In this document: positions 8,585 through 16,599 of the stretch, in pieces | Layout of the letters: every line of letters begins with the position of its first letter | Position numbering within the stretch: the first letter of the stretch is position 1 | Source: Caballeronia temeraria | GTDB taxonomy: Bacteria; Pseudomonadota; Gammaproteobacteria; Burkholderiales; Burkholderiaceae | Direction of reading: 5' to 3' | NCBI RefSeq assembly: GCF_001544795.2 | Contig: NZ_FCOI02000051.1 | Span: forward strand, 1-39,412 | DNA length: 39,412 nucleotides | The notes under the pieces: generated by a model | The model's database searches: none | What the model saw: only the letters and a program-made list of their open reading frames with translations | What the model was told of the DNA's origin: nothing | Translations under genes and position numbers: made by a program

Positions 8585-10180
8585 CTATTGGGTGATGTCG
8601 CGGCGGTACGTTTCCGGCACGAAAAGGGCGCCGACCGCGAACGATACGATGGCGATGACGATCGGATACCAAAGCCCGAAATAGACATCGCCGCGCGCGA
8701 CGGCCATTGCGGACACCACGAACGGCAGCATGCCGCCGAACCAGCCCGAGCCGAGATGGAACGGCAACGACAGCGACGTATAGCGGATGCGCGCCGGAAA
8801 GAGCTCGACCATGAATGCGGCCATCGGTCCGTAGACCATCGCGAGATAGAGCAGCAGGAGCCACATCAGGAAGACGACCATCGGCGCATTGATCTTCGAT
8901 GCGTCCGCATGCGCCGACCAGCCCGACGCGATCAACGCCTTCTCCATCTCACGTTTGTCGCTGCCGTGCACGACGATCGAGCCGATTTCCGTCGATGCCG
9001 TTTCTCCCGCTTGCAAGGGAGCGCGGCTATACGAAACGCCTGACGCACTCAGAAACGAGCGTATGCGATCGCATTCCGTGACGGGCGCGGAGAACAGCGT
9101 GAAGCGGCAATCGTCCGCGCGGACCGTGACGGGCGCGCTCTTCTGAAAAGCTTCCAACTGAGGATTCGCGTAATGCGTGAGTGCATGAAAGATCGGTTGC
9201 GTGGTCGCGGCGAGCAACAGGCACGCGAGCATCATGATCCACTTTCGTCCGATACGATCCGATAGCCGGCCGAACACGAGATAGAACGGAAACACGGCGA
9301 TCAACGCAATCGCGAGAAACAGGTTCACCGTGTTCGGCGCGACCTTCAACGTGTTTTGCAGGAAATACATCGAATAAAAGTGCCCGGTGCCGAACACGAC
9401 ACCCACGCCCGATGCCGTGCTGAACAGCATGATCAACACATACTTGAGGTTGGCCCACTTGCCGAAGCTCTCCCCTATCGGCGACTTGGACAAGCGGTTC
9501 GCCTGCTTCATCTCACGGAATGTCGGCGATTCGGCGAGCTTCGTGCGCAGGTAGACCGAGATCGCGAGCAACACGATCGACACGAGAAACGGCATGCGCC
9601 AGCCCCAGCTCTGGAACGCGGCTTCATCCATCGATGCACGGCTGATGCTGACCGCCGCGATCGATGCGAGCAGGCCGAGCGTCGCCGTGGTCTGAAGCGA
9701 GCTCGTATAGAAGCCGCGACGATCCGCAGGCGAATGTTCCGCGAGATAGGTCGCCGCGCCTCCGGTCTCGCCGCCGAGCGCGAAGCCTTGCAGAAGCCGC
9801 AGTGCGACGAGCAGTATCGGCGCCATCATCCCGATCTTCTCGAACGATGGCAGCAAGCCCACGCCGATCGTCGCGACACCCATCAACACGATGGTCGCCA
9901 TGAATGTGTACTTGCGTCCGATGCGATCGCCGAGCCGCCCGAAGAAAAGCGCGCCGAGCGGACGCACGAGAAAGCCCGCGCCGAACGTGGCGAGACTCGC
10001 GAGAAAGGCCACGGTATCGTTGCCGCTCGGGAAGAACAGCGTGCCGAAGGTGCCTGCCAGCGCCGCGTAGATGTAGAAGTCATACCATTCGAGCAGCGCG
10101 CCGAACGAAGACGCGATGATCAGCGTGAACTCGTGGCGTGTGACTACGCGGTGCGACCGCTCCGAAAGAGACGTGGCCAT
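8585..10180 (-). CDS. MHS-family MFS transporter with a soluble insert; probable picolinate permease
   Basis: This 531-residue protein has the MHS signatures GALLEWYDF (about residues 28-36), GDRIGRK (84-90) and LQGFALGGE (130-138). About 100 hydrophilic residues (roughly 335-432) are inserted between the second MFS motif half (RLSDRIGRKW) and the last membrane segments; the insert has two cysteines, Cys358 and Cys370. Usual MHS transporters are about 430-450 residues, so the insert explains the extra length. The gene is the last of the pic operon, 33 bases after picF, which suggests uptake of picolinate or an intermediate. Substrate and insert role are inference. Confidence 0.85.
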   Translation of the reverse strand: MATSLSERSHRVVTRHEFTLIIASSFGALLEWYDFYIYAALAGTFGTLFFPSGNDTVAFLASLATFGAGFLVRPLGALFFGRLGDRIGRKYTFMATIVLMGVATIGVGLLPSFEKIGMMAPILLVALRLLQGFALGGETGGAATYLAEHSPADRRGFYTSSLQTTATLGLLASIAAVSISRASMDEAAFQSWGWRMPFLVSIVLLAISVYLRTKLAESPTFREMKQANRLSKSPIGESFGKWANLKYVLIMLFSTASGVGVVFGTGHFYSMYFLQNTLKVAPNTVNLFLAIALIAVFPFYLVFGRLSDRIGRKWIMMLACLLLAATTQPIFHALTHYANPQLEAFQKSAPVTVRADDCRFTLFSAPVTECDRIRSFLSASGVSYSRAPLQAGETASTEIGSIVVHGSDKREMEKALIASGWSAHADASKINAPMVVFLMWLLLLYLAMVYGPMAAFMVELFPARIRYTSLSLPFHLGSGWFGGMLPFVVSAMAVARGDVYFGLWYPIVIAIVSFAVGALFVPETYRRDITQ

Positions 10181-10213
10181 GTCGATCCCATGCGCTTCCG
10201 TACTACGAGATGA

Positions 10214-10837
10214 TCAGAGATGCTTGAGCAGTTCGAGCGCTTCGTCACGCTTCATTACGGCGGCGTACTTCTGCGCCATGTCGAAGAGATTCGCTTCGTG
10301 CGGCGCGATCGCGCGATCGCCGACGCAGTCCGACAGCACGAACGGACGAAAGCCGTATTGCATCGCATCGACGACGGAGGACCGCACGCAACCGCTCGTC
10401 ACCGCGCCCGCGATCACGAGCGTGCGCACGCCATGCTGCGTGAGCCACGCCGCGAGCGATGTGCCGAAGAACGCCGACGGCACCGTCTTGCGCACGACGA
10501 GTTCGCCTTCGCGCGGCGTGAGTTGCGCCACAATCGCGCTATCGTGCGAGTGCTCTTTCAACGCGAGCAGGCCCGGCACTTTCATCGTGAAGATGTTGTG
10601 GTCGGCGTCGTCGTCGGCGAAAACGATGCGGCTATGCGCGACCGGCCAGCCCTTCTCGCGCGCGTGCGCAAGCAAGGGAACGGTGTTCTCGATGGCCTCG
10701 GGAATGTTGCCGCCGCCGAAGACCTCGGGATTCGCGAAGCCGTTCACCAGATCGACGATCAGAAGGCCGACCGGCGCTTTCGGTTCGAGCGTCGAGCCGA
10801 AGCTCTGACGCTTGTAGGTATCGATATCGTGGGACAT
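10214..10837 (-). CDS. picF: Maleamate amidohydrolase (isochorismatase-like)
   Basis: This 207-residue cysteine hydrolase of the isochorismatase superfamily is expected to hydrolyse maleamate to maleate and ammonia. The catalytic triad is visible: Asp29 in LLIVDLVNGF, Lys117 in VVRKTVPSAF and Cys150 in VTSGCVRSSV, with the usual cis-peptide loop before the cysteine. It lies 18 bases after picD and before the transporter. Its position within a full 2,5-dihydroxypyridine pathway distinguishes it from other isochorismatase-like amidases such as N-carbamoylsarcosine hydrolase. Equivalent to NicF of nicotinate catabolism. Confidence 0.87.
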   Translation of the reverse strand: MSHDIDTYKRQSFGSTLEPKAPVGLLIVDLVNGFANPEVFGGGNIPEAIENTVPLLAHAREKGWPVAHSRIVFADDDADHNIFTMKVPGLLALKEHSHDSAIVAQLTPREGELVVRKTVPSAFFGTSLAAWLTQHGVRTLVIAGAVTSGCVRSSVVDAMQYGFRPFVLSDCVGDRAIAPHEANLFDMAQKYAAVMKRDEALELLKHL

Positions 10838-10855
10838 GTGTGTGCTTTTCGTGGA

Positions 10856-11890
10856 TCAGCGGTCGAGCACCACGCCATCGCGCACGACGGGTTCGCCGTC
10901 GAGGAATACATCGCAATGGCGTAGCGGGATGTCGATATGACAGGTCGTCGTGCGGCTGCCGCCGGCTTCGTTGTTCGGGCCGAGCGAGAACAGGAAGTTG
11001 CCTTCGAACGCGCGCGCATCCATGCCGATGGTCGCCTCGCGATCGTACAGCCCGAGCGTCGACCAGTGTGCGCGCGGCTGCAAGCCCCAGCCGATATGCG
11101 AGATCGCATAGGCTTCGCGATCGTTGAAGGTGGCCATGTATTCGCTGAGCAACTGCGCGTCGATGCCGCCTTCGATGCGCGTCGCATAGCCGCCTTCGAC
11201 CGTCAGCTCGACGCGTTCCTGCACATAGCTCTTCTGCGGCAGCAGGATATCGCCGCCATCGATGATGATGCGGCCGTGTGCCGTGCGATCGTTCGGGAAG
11301 GTCAGCGCGAAGCCACTCGGCCAGTGGTCCCAGCGGCCCGGTTCATCGACGAAACCATATTCGGCGATCGGCTCGAATTCACCCAGCGGACAGCGGAAAT
11401 CCGTCCCGGCCGCCGAGACGATATGCATCTCTTTCGCTCGCGCGATACGCGCCTGCGCAGCGAGCACGCGTTCTCGATCGGCGGGCGTCGGGACGAGGCG
11501 CGTGAGGATTTCGGGCGGCTCAACCGCGAGCAGAATCTTTGTACCCGTCTTGAGAATGTCCAGTTGCTCGGGCGAGAACAGCAGTGTCATCAGATCGAGC
11601 ACGAGATCGCTTTCTTTCAGCGCGGCGATCGCGGCGTGGTTACCTGTCAGCGGCGTCGTGCCGAGATACGCGAGCGAATCGCGGCTCAACGACTTTTCGC
11701 CGTTCACCGGAGGCAAATCGAGACGGTTGACGATGGCGCCCATCGATTGCGCCGCGATGAGCGCGGTCGATAGCGTCTGCGGATGCGTCGATGCGCTCGT
11801 GAGTATGGTGACCGTCTGCCCTGCTTCGAGACGCGAGAGTTTCAGTACCTTCGTCCACGCATCGACCATCTGATAGTCACTGACTGGCAT
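10856..11890 (-). CDS. picD: 2,5-dihydroxypyridine 5,6-dioxygenase
   Basis: This 344-residue Fe(II) enzyme opens the ring of 2,5-dihydroxypyridine to N-formylmaleamate. Counting from ATG 11890 (GGAGG five bases upstream), the metal ligands fall at His265 (SHIGWG) and His318/Asp320 (CHID). As I recall, these are the same numbers reported for NicX of Pseudomonas putida, which supports both start and function. The fold is related to M29 aminopeptidases rather than to cupin or extradiol dioxygenases. The start overlaps the end of picE by 14 bases, suggesting translational coupling. This gene marks the shared lower pathway of nicotinate and picolinate degradation. Confidence 0.93.
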   Translation of the reverse strand: MPVSDYQMVDAWTKVLKLSRLEAGQTVTILTSASTHPQTLSTALIAAQSMGAIVNRLDLPPVNGEKSLSRDSLAYLGTTPLTGNHAAIAALKESDLVLDLMTLLFSPEQLDILKTGTKILLAVEPPEILTRLVPTPADRERVLAAQARIARAKEMHIVSAAGTDFRCPLGEFEPIAEYGFVDEPGRWDHWPSGFALTFPNDRTAHGRIIIDGGDILLPQKSYVQERVELTVEGGYATRIEGGIDAQLLSEYMATFNDREAYAISHIGWGLQPRAHWSTLGLYDREATIGMDARAFEGNFLFSLGPNNEAGGSRTTTCHIDIPLRHCDVFLDGEPVVRDGVVLDR

Positions 11891-12725
11891 GATTGCCTCC
11901 TTCAACGAGCGTCGGAATGGGTGCGCCGAGAAAATCGCCGAGTGCCGTGTAGAAGCCGGCTTCGTCGTCCCATGGAATCATGTGGCCGGCGTCCTGCACG
12001 CGCGTATGTTCGAGATGCGGCACGAGCGCGCGAATCTCTTCGACGTCCTCGTCGCGCACGACGTCGCCTCTGCCCGCCGTGACGAGCAGCGCCGGAATAC
12101 GCAGATGCGCGAGATCGGCGTGAATATCATCGGTATGGAAACCTTCGAAGCTCGTCCGGATCGCGCGTTCGTCGCATGTATGAAGCCATTCCGCGCGCAG
12201 GGCGAGTTGTTCATCGGTCCATGTCGGACAGAAGGCGCGCATCGCTTCGGCGGTCATGCCTTCGCGCGACTGACGGATCGAATCGATATACCAAAGCAAT
12301 TGCGATGGATACGCACGGCGTCCCGGACCCGAAACGGGCGGATCGATCATCGCGAGACGCGCCATGCCCGCAGGCATCGAACGCGCCGCGCGTATGCCGA
12401 TTCGCGCGCCCATCGAGTGCCCGATGATGCTGTATCGTTCGAACTCCATACTATTGGCGAATGCAAGCAGGTCGGCGGCCTGCGCGTCGAGGCTATAGTC
12501 GAGCGCGTCGGATGCGGACGAGAGACCTCGTCCACGCACATCGAGCACATAGGTGTCGAAGACCTTGCCGATATGTTCCGCGACGAAACCCCATGTCACC
12601 GCCGGACTCGTGATGCCCGGCACGACGATTACCGGATCGCGCCCCGTGCGTGCGCCGCCGTACCGCAGATAGTGCTGACGGATGCCGTTCGCCTGAACGT
12701 TCGCGCCGTACAGATAGGTCGACAT
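11877..12725 (-). CDS. picE: N-formylmaleamate deformylase (alpha/beta hydrolase)
   Basis: This 282-residue alpha/beta hydrolase is predicted to cleave N-formylmaleamate to maleamate and formate. The nucleophile elbow GHSMG gives Ser104, the acid is Asp128 (MIDPP) and the histidine is His248 (DAGHMIPW). This triad is shifted by three from the Ser101/Asp125/His245 that I recall for NicD. ATG 12725 is used because GAGG lies five bases upstream; the frame continues open to 12899 inside picG. Its neighbours are picG (11 bases upstream) and picD (overlapping), which fixes its role in the pathway. Confidence 0.88.
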   Translation of the reverse strand: MSTYLYGANVQANGIRQHYLRYGGARTGRDPVIVVPGITSPAVTWGFVAEHIGKVFDTYVLDVRGRGLSSASDALDYSLDAQAADLLAFANSMEFERYSIIGHSMGARIGIRAARSMPAGMARLAMIDPPVSGPGRRAYPSQLLWYIDSIRQSREGMTAEAMRAFCPTWTDEQLALRAEWLHTCDERAIRTSFEGFHTDDIHADLAHLRIPALLVTAGRGDVVRDEDVEEIRALVPHLEHTRVQDAGHMIPWDDEAGFYTALGDFLGAPIPTLVEGGNHASQ

Positions 12726-12736
12726 GTCGTCCTCGC

Positions 12737-13489
12737 TCAATATGCGCCGGACAGCAACGCGCCCGCGCCGGGCACGACGGCTTCGAGACCGAGCTGCTTG
12801 AGCATCGCGTAAGTCGTCGCGACAGCCGCGGTGACGACCGGCTTGCCCGTCATCGCCTCGACCTTCGCGATCACCGGCAGCGAAGGCATCTGCACGCACG
12901 CCGACAGCACGATGGCATCGGCTTCCTGATATCGCATCGACATGACGATCTCGGGAAGGCGGTTCGGATCATGACGCGCCACGTCGAGATTGTCGGGAAT
13001 CTCCAGCGCGCGATAGTCGATCACGTCGTAGTCTTCGTTGCGGATATAGTCGACCACGAGCTCGGTCAACGGCTTCATATACGGTGTGACGACGACCACA
13101 CGCTTCGCGCCGATCACCTTCAATGCATCGACCAGCGCGCCCGCGCTCGTGATGACGGGCGCATCGCCGCCGTTTTCGATCGTGCGTTCGTGCAGGCGCT
13201 TTTGCGACACGCGATGATAGCCATGCCCCATCGCCATGATCGCGACGAGACACGCATAGCCGAGCACGTCGACGCGCGCATCCGACAACTCCACCGCGCA
13301 GCGATCCGACTCCGCATCCATCGCGGCGAGTTCTTCTTTCACGACCTTCTTCATGCGCATGCGGCTCGAATGAAACGTGAAGCGCTCGGGACGGATCGTC
13401 TGTCGCGCGAGCAACATCGCGGGGATTTCAGTCTCCATCGTCGTGTTCGAACTCGGCACGATCTGGCCGATGCGGTAGTGCTTCGTCAT
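12737..13489 (-). CDS. picG: Maleate cis-trans isomerase (Asp/Glu racemase superfamily)
   Basis: This 250-residue enzyme converts maleate to fumarate, the exit to the TCA cycle. The two catalytic cysteines of the superfamily are present, Cys80 in GYACLVAIMAMG and Cys198 in VLSACVQMPS, and the IVPSSNTTMETE motif lies at the N-terminus. ATG 13489 is preceded by GGAG six bases upstream, and the frame is open to 13630. The length fits maleate isomerases (NicE, MaiA). Lying between picC and picE, it completes the lower pathway. Arylmalonate decarboxylase relatives have only one of the cysteines, so isomerase is favoured. Confidence 0.9.
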   Translation of the reverse strand: MTKHYRIGQIVPSSNTTMETEIPAMLLARQTIRPERFTFHSSRMRMKKVVKEELAAMDAESDRCAVELSDARVDVLGYACLVAIMAMGHGYHRVSQKRLHERTIENGGDAPVITSAGALVDALKVIGAKRVVVVTPYMKPLTELVVDYIRNEDYDVIDYRALEIPDNLDVARHDPNRLPEIVMSMRYQEADAIVLSACVQMPSLPVIAKVEAMTGKPVVTAAVATTYAMLKQLGLEAVVPGAGALLSGAY

Positions 13490-13523
13490 GTGCTGCTCCA
13501 TGTTCTTGAGTGCTTCGGAAATG

Positions 13524-14489
13524 TCAAAGACGGAAGAGGCGTTCCGCGTTGCCGTGACAAACGAGCGCGCGTGTAGATTCGTCGAGCGGCGCGCGTTCGA
13601 TGAAGTCGGCTGCGATCTCCGTCGATTCATACGGATAGTCCACCGAGAACATCACCGCCTGCGCGCCCATTTCACCGATCGCACCGATGAGCGCAGGCAC
13701 CGAGCACACGCCCGAGGTCGTGATCAGGATGTTCGTACCGATGTACTCGGAAGGCGCGCGTTCGAGACTCACGCCATGCGAATACACGGCGAAGCGGCTG
13801 TCGAAGCGCCAGCGCAGAAACGGCAGGCCTTCGCCCATGTGGCCGAGAATGATCTTCAGATGCGGAAAGCGATCGAACACGCCGCTGAAAAGCAGGCGCA
13901 ATGCGTGACTGCCGGTTTCGACGCCCCAGCCCCACGTCGCGCCGGTGAGTTCCGGATGACCGTCGAGCACGCGCGGATTCACGAACGCGTCGGTGGGATG
14001 CAGATACAAGGGCACGTCGAGTTCCTGCATCGTCGCCCAGAAGGAATCGTAGGCGCGGTCGTCGTAATAGGTGCCGAGCGTGTGACCGTTGACGAGAGCG
14101 CCCTTGAAACCGAGTTCGCGAACGGCGCGCGTCAGTTCGTCGGATGCGGCTTTCGCGGTGTGCATCGGCAAGGTCGCGAAGCCGCCGAAGCGCGACGGAT
14201 GACGCGCGATCTGCTGCGCGAGAAAGTCGTTGCTCTCTTTCGCGCGGCTGATCGCAAGCGACGCATCCGGTTCACCCTGCACGCTCGGGCCCGTTTGCGA
14301 AAGAATCGTGTAATCGATACCCGCGCGGTCCATTTCGACGATGCGTTGCTCATCGAAATCAGTCAGACGCGCGGCGAGATCGCGCAGCACGTCAGGCGCA
14401 ATATGCTGCGTGAAGCTCTTTGAATAGCCCTGGAAGCCCGGCGTGCTGAAGTGCTCTTCCAGGGCGATCTTGCGAATCCGCTTGCTCAT
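13524..14489 (-). CDS. picC: 3,6-dihydroxypicolinate decarboxylase (amidohydrolase family 2)
   Basis: This 321-residue metal-dependent non-oxidative decarboxylase is of the gamma-resorcylate/2,3-dihydroxybenzoate decarboxylase type. Metal ligands by family position are Glu11 and His13 (ALEEHF), His164 (LHPTD) and Asp284 (FSVDYPYE); His217 and Glu220 (GHMGEG) are the catalytic pair. In this context it should turn 3,6-dihydroxypicolinate into 2,5-dihydroxypyridine, linking the upper and lower pathways. GGAG precedes ATG 14489, and a TCAG-N4-CTGA box lies 16 bases upstream, so it probably starts a second transcription unit. A benzoate-type substrate cannot be excluded from sequence, but no other gene here would need it. 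Confidence 0.85.
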   Translation of the reverse strand: MSKRIRKIALEEHFSTPGFQGYSKSFTQHIAPDVLRDLAARLTDFDEQRIVEMDRAGIDYTILSQTGPSVQGEPDASLAISRAKESNDFLAQQIARHPSRFGGFATLPMHTAKAASDELTRAVRELGFKGALVNGHTLGTYYDDRAYDSFWATMQELDVPLYLHPTDAFVNPRVLDGHPELTGATWGWGVETGSHALRLLFSGVFDRFPHLKIILGHMGEGLPFLRWRFDSRFAVYSHGVSLERAPSEYIGTNILITTSGVCSVPALIGAIGEMGAQAVMFSVDYPYESTEIAADFIERAPLDESTRALVCHGNAERLFRL

Positions 14490-14504
14490 TTGAACTCCAT
14501 TTGA

Positions 14505-14516
14505 TCAGTAGGCTGA
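14505..14516. promoter_or_regulatory. Candidate PicR operator, copy C (before picC)
   Basis: TCAGTAGGCTGA lies 16 bases before the picC start, in the 72-base gap after the dehydrogenase iron-sulfur subunit gene. Placement this close to picC implies an internal, separately repressed promoter for picC-G-E-D-F and the transporter. No convincing -35/-10 pair was seen. Confidence 0.6.
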
Positions 14517-14561
14517 CGATAACCTCGAACGACGAGCCGTGATCGACTCGTCGATGCATGT

Positions 14562-15752
14562 TCAATCGCCCTTTCCGAAAAGCCGCTTGATGCGCCCCCA
14601 GACGACGCTCCATACGAGGCTGCCCGCATTGAACTTCGCGGACGATGCCGATGCCGCCATCTCCGGCGCAGCGCTTCCGCCGAGTTGCGCCGTGATGCGA
14701 GCGCCGAAATCCGCGATCATCCGGCGCACGAAATCCTTGACGAGCCCCGAGCGCGAGAACTGCGCAAGCGGCCCTTGCAACATGTATTCGAGCGTGACGG
14801 CCACGCGCGTCTGTGCGCCATCGTTTTCGCTGCTCAGTGCATACGTCACATCGCCATTCGCTCGCGAGCGGCTGATGTTGTCCTGCCCCGCTCCGCGCAT
14901 GACCGCGCGATGCGCTGCGTCGTCGCGTTCGAGGCGCGCTGCGCCCGCGAAGTTCGCCGACATCGGTCCGAACTTGATGGCGATCTTGCCCTTGACGCTT
15001 TCGCCGTCGTGCTCCACGAGTTCCGCGCCGGGAAGACACGACGTGACCGATGGCAGATCGCCCATGAACGCCCACACCTTGTCGAGCGCGAAAGGCACGA
15101 CGAAACTGTCGTCGATCGCGGTCCAGCCTTTGCGTTGCGTAGCGGGCTGATCGGTGGACACAGCGCTCGTAGGCACGGACGTTGGCTGCGCCGTAGCCGG
15201 CGCGGCCGCGAATGTCTGAAACGCGGGAACGGGATCGCTGACTATCGCGCGTTCGACGGGCGCCACGGGCGCTTGCTCGATCGGATGTTCCTTCAGATCG
15301 GCGAGCACCGCCTTGATCGCCGCGACGATGCCCATATAGCCCGTACATCGGCATAGATTGCCCGAGAGTTCGAGCCGGATGCGCGTTTCGTCGGCATCGG
15401 GAATGCGGCGCACGATATCGCGCGCGGTAATGAGCATGCCGGGCGTGCAATAGCCGCATTGCAGACCGTGATGGATCGAGAACGAATGACGCAGACGCTT
15501 CATCAGCTCGTCGTCGTCGAAGCCCTCGATGGTGCGCACCTTCTGTTGATCGCAGGCGACGGCGAACGTGATGCAAGAGCGCACCGGTTCGCCGTCGACG
15601 AGCACGGTGCACGCGCCGCACACGCCGTGCTCGCAGCCGAGGTGCGTACCCGTGAGATTGTGCGTGTCGCGAAGAAAGTCGCCGAGATGCACACGCGATT
15701 CGACATCGCCGCGCACGGCGCGGTCGTTGATAGTGAGTTCGATGACGGACAT
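14562..15752 (-). CDS. picA: Picolinate dehydrogenase, 2Fe-2S subunit fused to a CoxG-like SRPBCC domain
   Basis: This is a 396-residue protein. Residues 1-150 form a xanthine-oxidase-family small subunit: plant-type 2Fe-2S Cys40, Cys45, Cys48, Cys60, and the second cluster Cys99, Cys102, Cys134, Cys136. An Ala/Pro-rich linker (about 155-205) leads to an SRPBCC/CoxG-like domain (about 208-350; VPFALDKVWAFMGDLPSVTSCLPGAE), ending in the hydrophobic, basic tail SLVWSVVWGRIKRLF. Normal small subunits are about 160 residues, so this is a true fusion in one frame. It passes electrons from the molybdenum site during 6-hydroxylation of picolinate. CoxG domains bind membranes in CO dehydrogenase systems, so membrane attachment is likely (inference). 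It is last of the three dehydrogenase genes. Confidence 0.85.
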   Translation of the reverse strand: MSVIELTINDRAVRGDVESRVHLGDFLRDTHNLTGTHLGCEHGVCGACTVLVDGEPVRSCITFAVACDQQKVRTIEGFDDDELMKRLRHSFSIHHGLQCGYCTPGMLITARDIVRRIPDADETRIRLELSGNLCRCTGYMGIVAAIKAVLADLKEHPIEQAPVAPVERAIVSDPVPAFQTFAAAPATAQPTSVPTSAVSTDQPATQRKGWTAIDDSFVVPFALDKVWAFMGDLPSVTSCLPGAELVEHDGESVKGKIAIKFGPMSANFAGAARLERDDAAHRAVMRGAGQDNISRSRANGDVTYALSSENDGAQTRVAVTLEYMLQGPLAQFSRSGLVKDFVRRMIADFGARITAQLGGSAAPEMAASASSAKFNAGSLVWSVVWGRIKRLFGKGD

Positions 15753-15762
15753 TGCAGTCTCT

Positions 15763-16599
15763 TTAAACTGTATTCGCGTTCGCTACGCCGAACGCCTGTG
15801 CGAGACAACGTTCGAGCGCTGCCGTATGAATCTGACGGTCGATGCTGTCCGCGTTGGGCATCGCGCTAGCGACGGCTTGCGCGAGCGCATCGTCGGTGGC
15901 GGCGGACGGACCGCGCTGCGCGATCTGCCGTGCGAGATCGTCGAGTGCGGCGGGCGGACCATCGAGTGCGCCTAGCACCACGCGCGCAAGTCCGGTGCGC
16001 GCATCGAAAACGGCTGCCGCGCTTGCATGGGCGAACTCGCCGGTCTTGCGGCACAGCTTGTAATAGCCCCAGCGAAGCGTCGGGCCGAGCTTCGGCAGCA
16101 ACACGGCGGTAATGATCTCGCCGTCTTCCAGCAGCGTCGTGAATGCGCCAAGCATGAATTCGCTCGCACGCACTTGCCGCGTGCCGCCCGCTTTCGATAG
16201 CTCGAGACGCGCATCGAGCGCGGACAATGCCAGCGGCCAGTCGGCGGCGGGATCGGCGTGAGCGAGACTGCCGCCGATGGTCCCGCGATTGCGAATCGCG
16301 CGATACGCGATGCCGCTCGCCACGTGCTGCATATAGGGATGACGCAAGAGCGCGTGCTTGCCGTCTTCGATTTCCGCATGCGTGACCGCCGCGCCGGCGC
16401 GCACGCTTTCGCCCGCTTCGAAGACGCTGCGCAGATCCGCGATACGCGACACATCCACGACACGGCCAGGCCGCGCGAGACGCAGGTTCAGCATCGGACC
16501 CATCGACTGACTGCCCGATATCGGCTTCGCGCTGCTCAACTCCCTGAGCGCGTCGGGTAACGACGCCGCTCTCACATACTCGAACGCAGCGGCTTTCAT
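15763..16599 (-). CDS. picA: Picolinate dehydrogenase, FAD-binding (CoxM-like) subunit
   Basis: This 278-residue medium subunit of a molybdenum hydroxylase has the FAD-binding segments SGSQSMGPML (about 28-37) and RNRGTIGGSLAHADPAADWP (about 104-123), and the C-terminal CO dehydrogenase flavoprotein domain. It transfers electrons from the iron-sulfur clusters to an acceptor. Its ATG overlaps the stop of the large subunit as ATGA, so translation is probably coupled. The iron-sulfur subunit follows after 10 bases. The first motif differs a little from the usual AGGQSL, but other FAD contacts are kept. Confidence 0.88.
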   Translation of the reverse strand: MKAAAFEYVRAASLPDALRELSSAKPISGSQSMGPMLNLRLARPGRVVDVSRIADLRSVFEAGESVRAGAAVTHAEIEDGKHALLRHPYMQHVASGIAYRAIRNRGTIGGSLAHADPAADWPLALSALDARLELSKAGGTRQVRASEFMLGAFTTLLEDGEIITAVLLPKLGPTLRWGYYKLCRKTGEFAHASAAAVFDARTGLARVVLGALDGPPAALDDLARQIAQRGPSAATDDALAQAVASAMPNADSIDRQIHTAALERCLAQAFGVANANTV

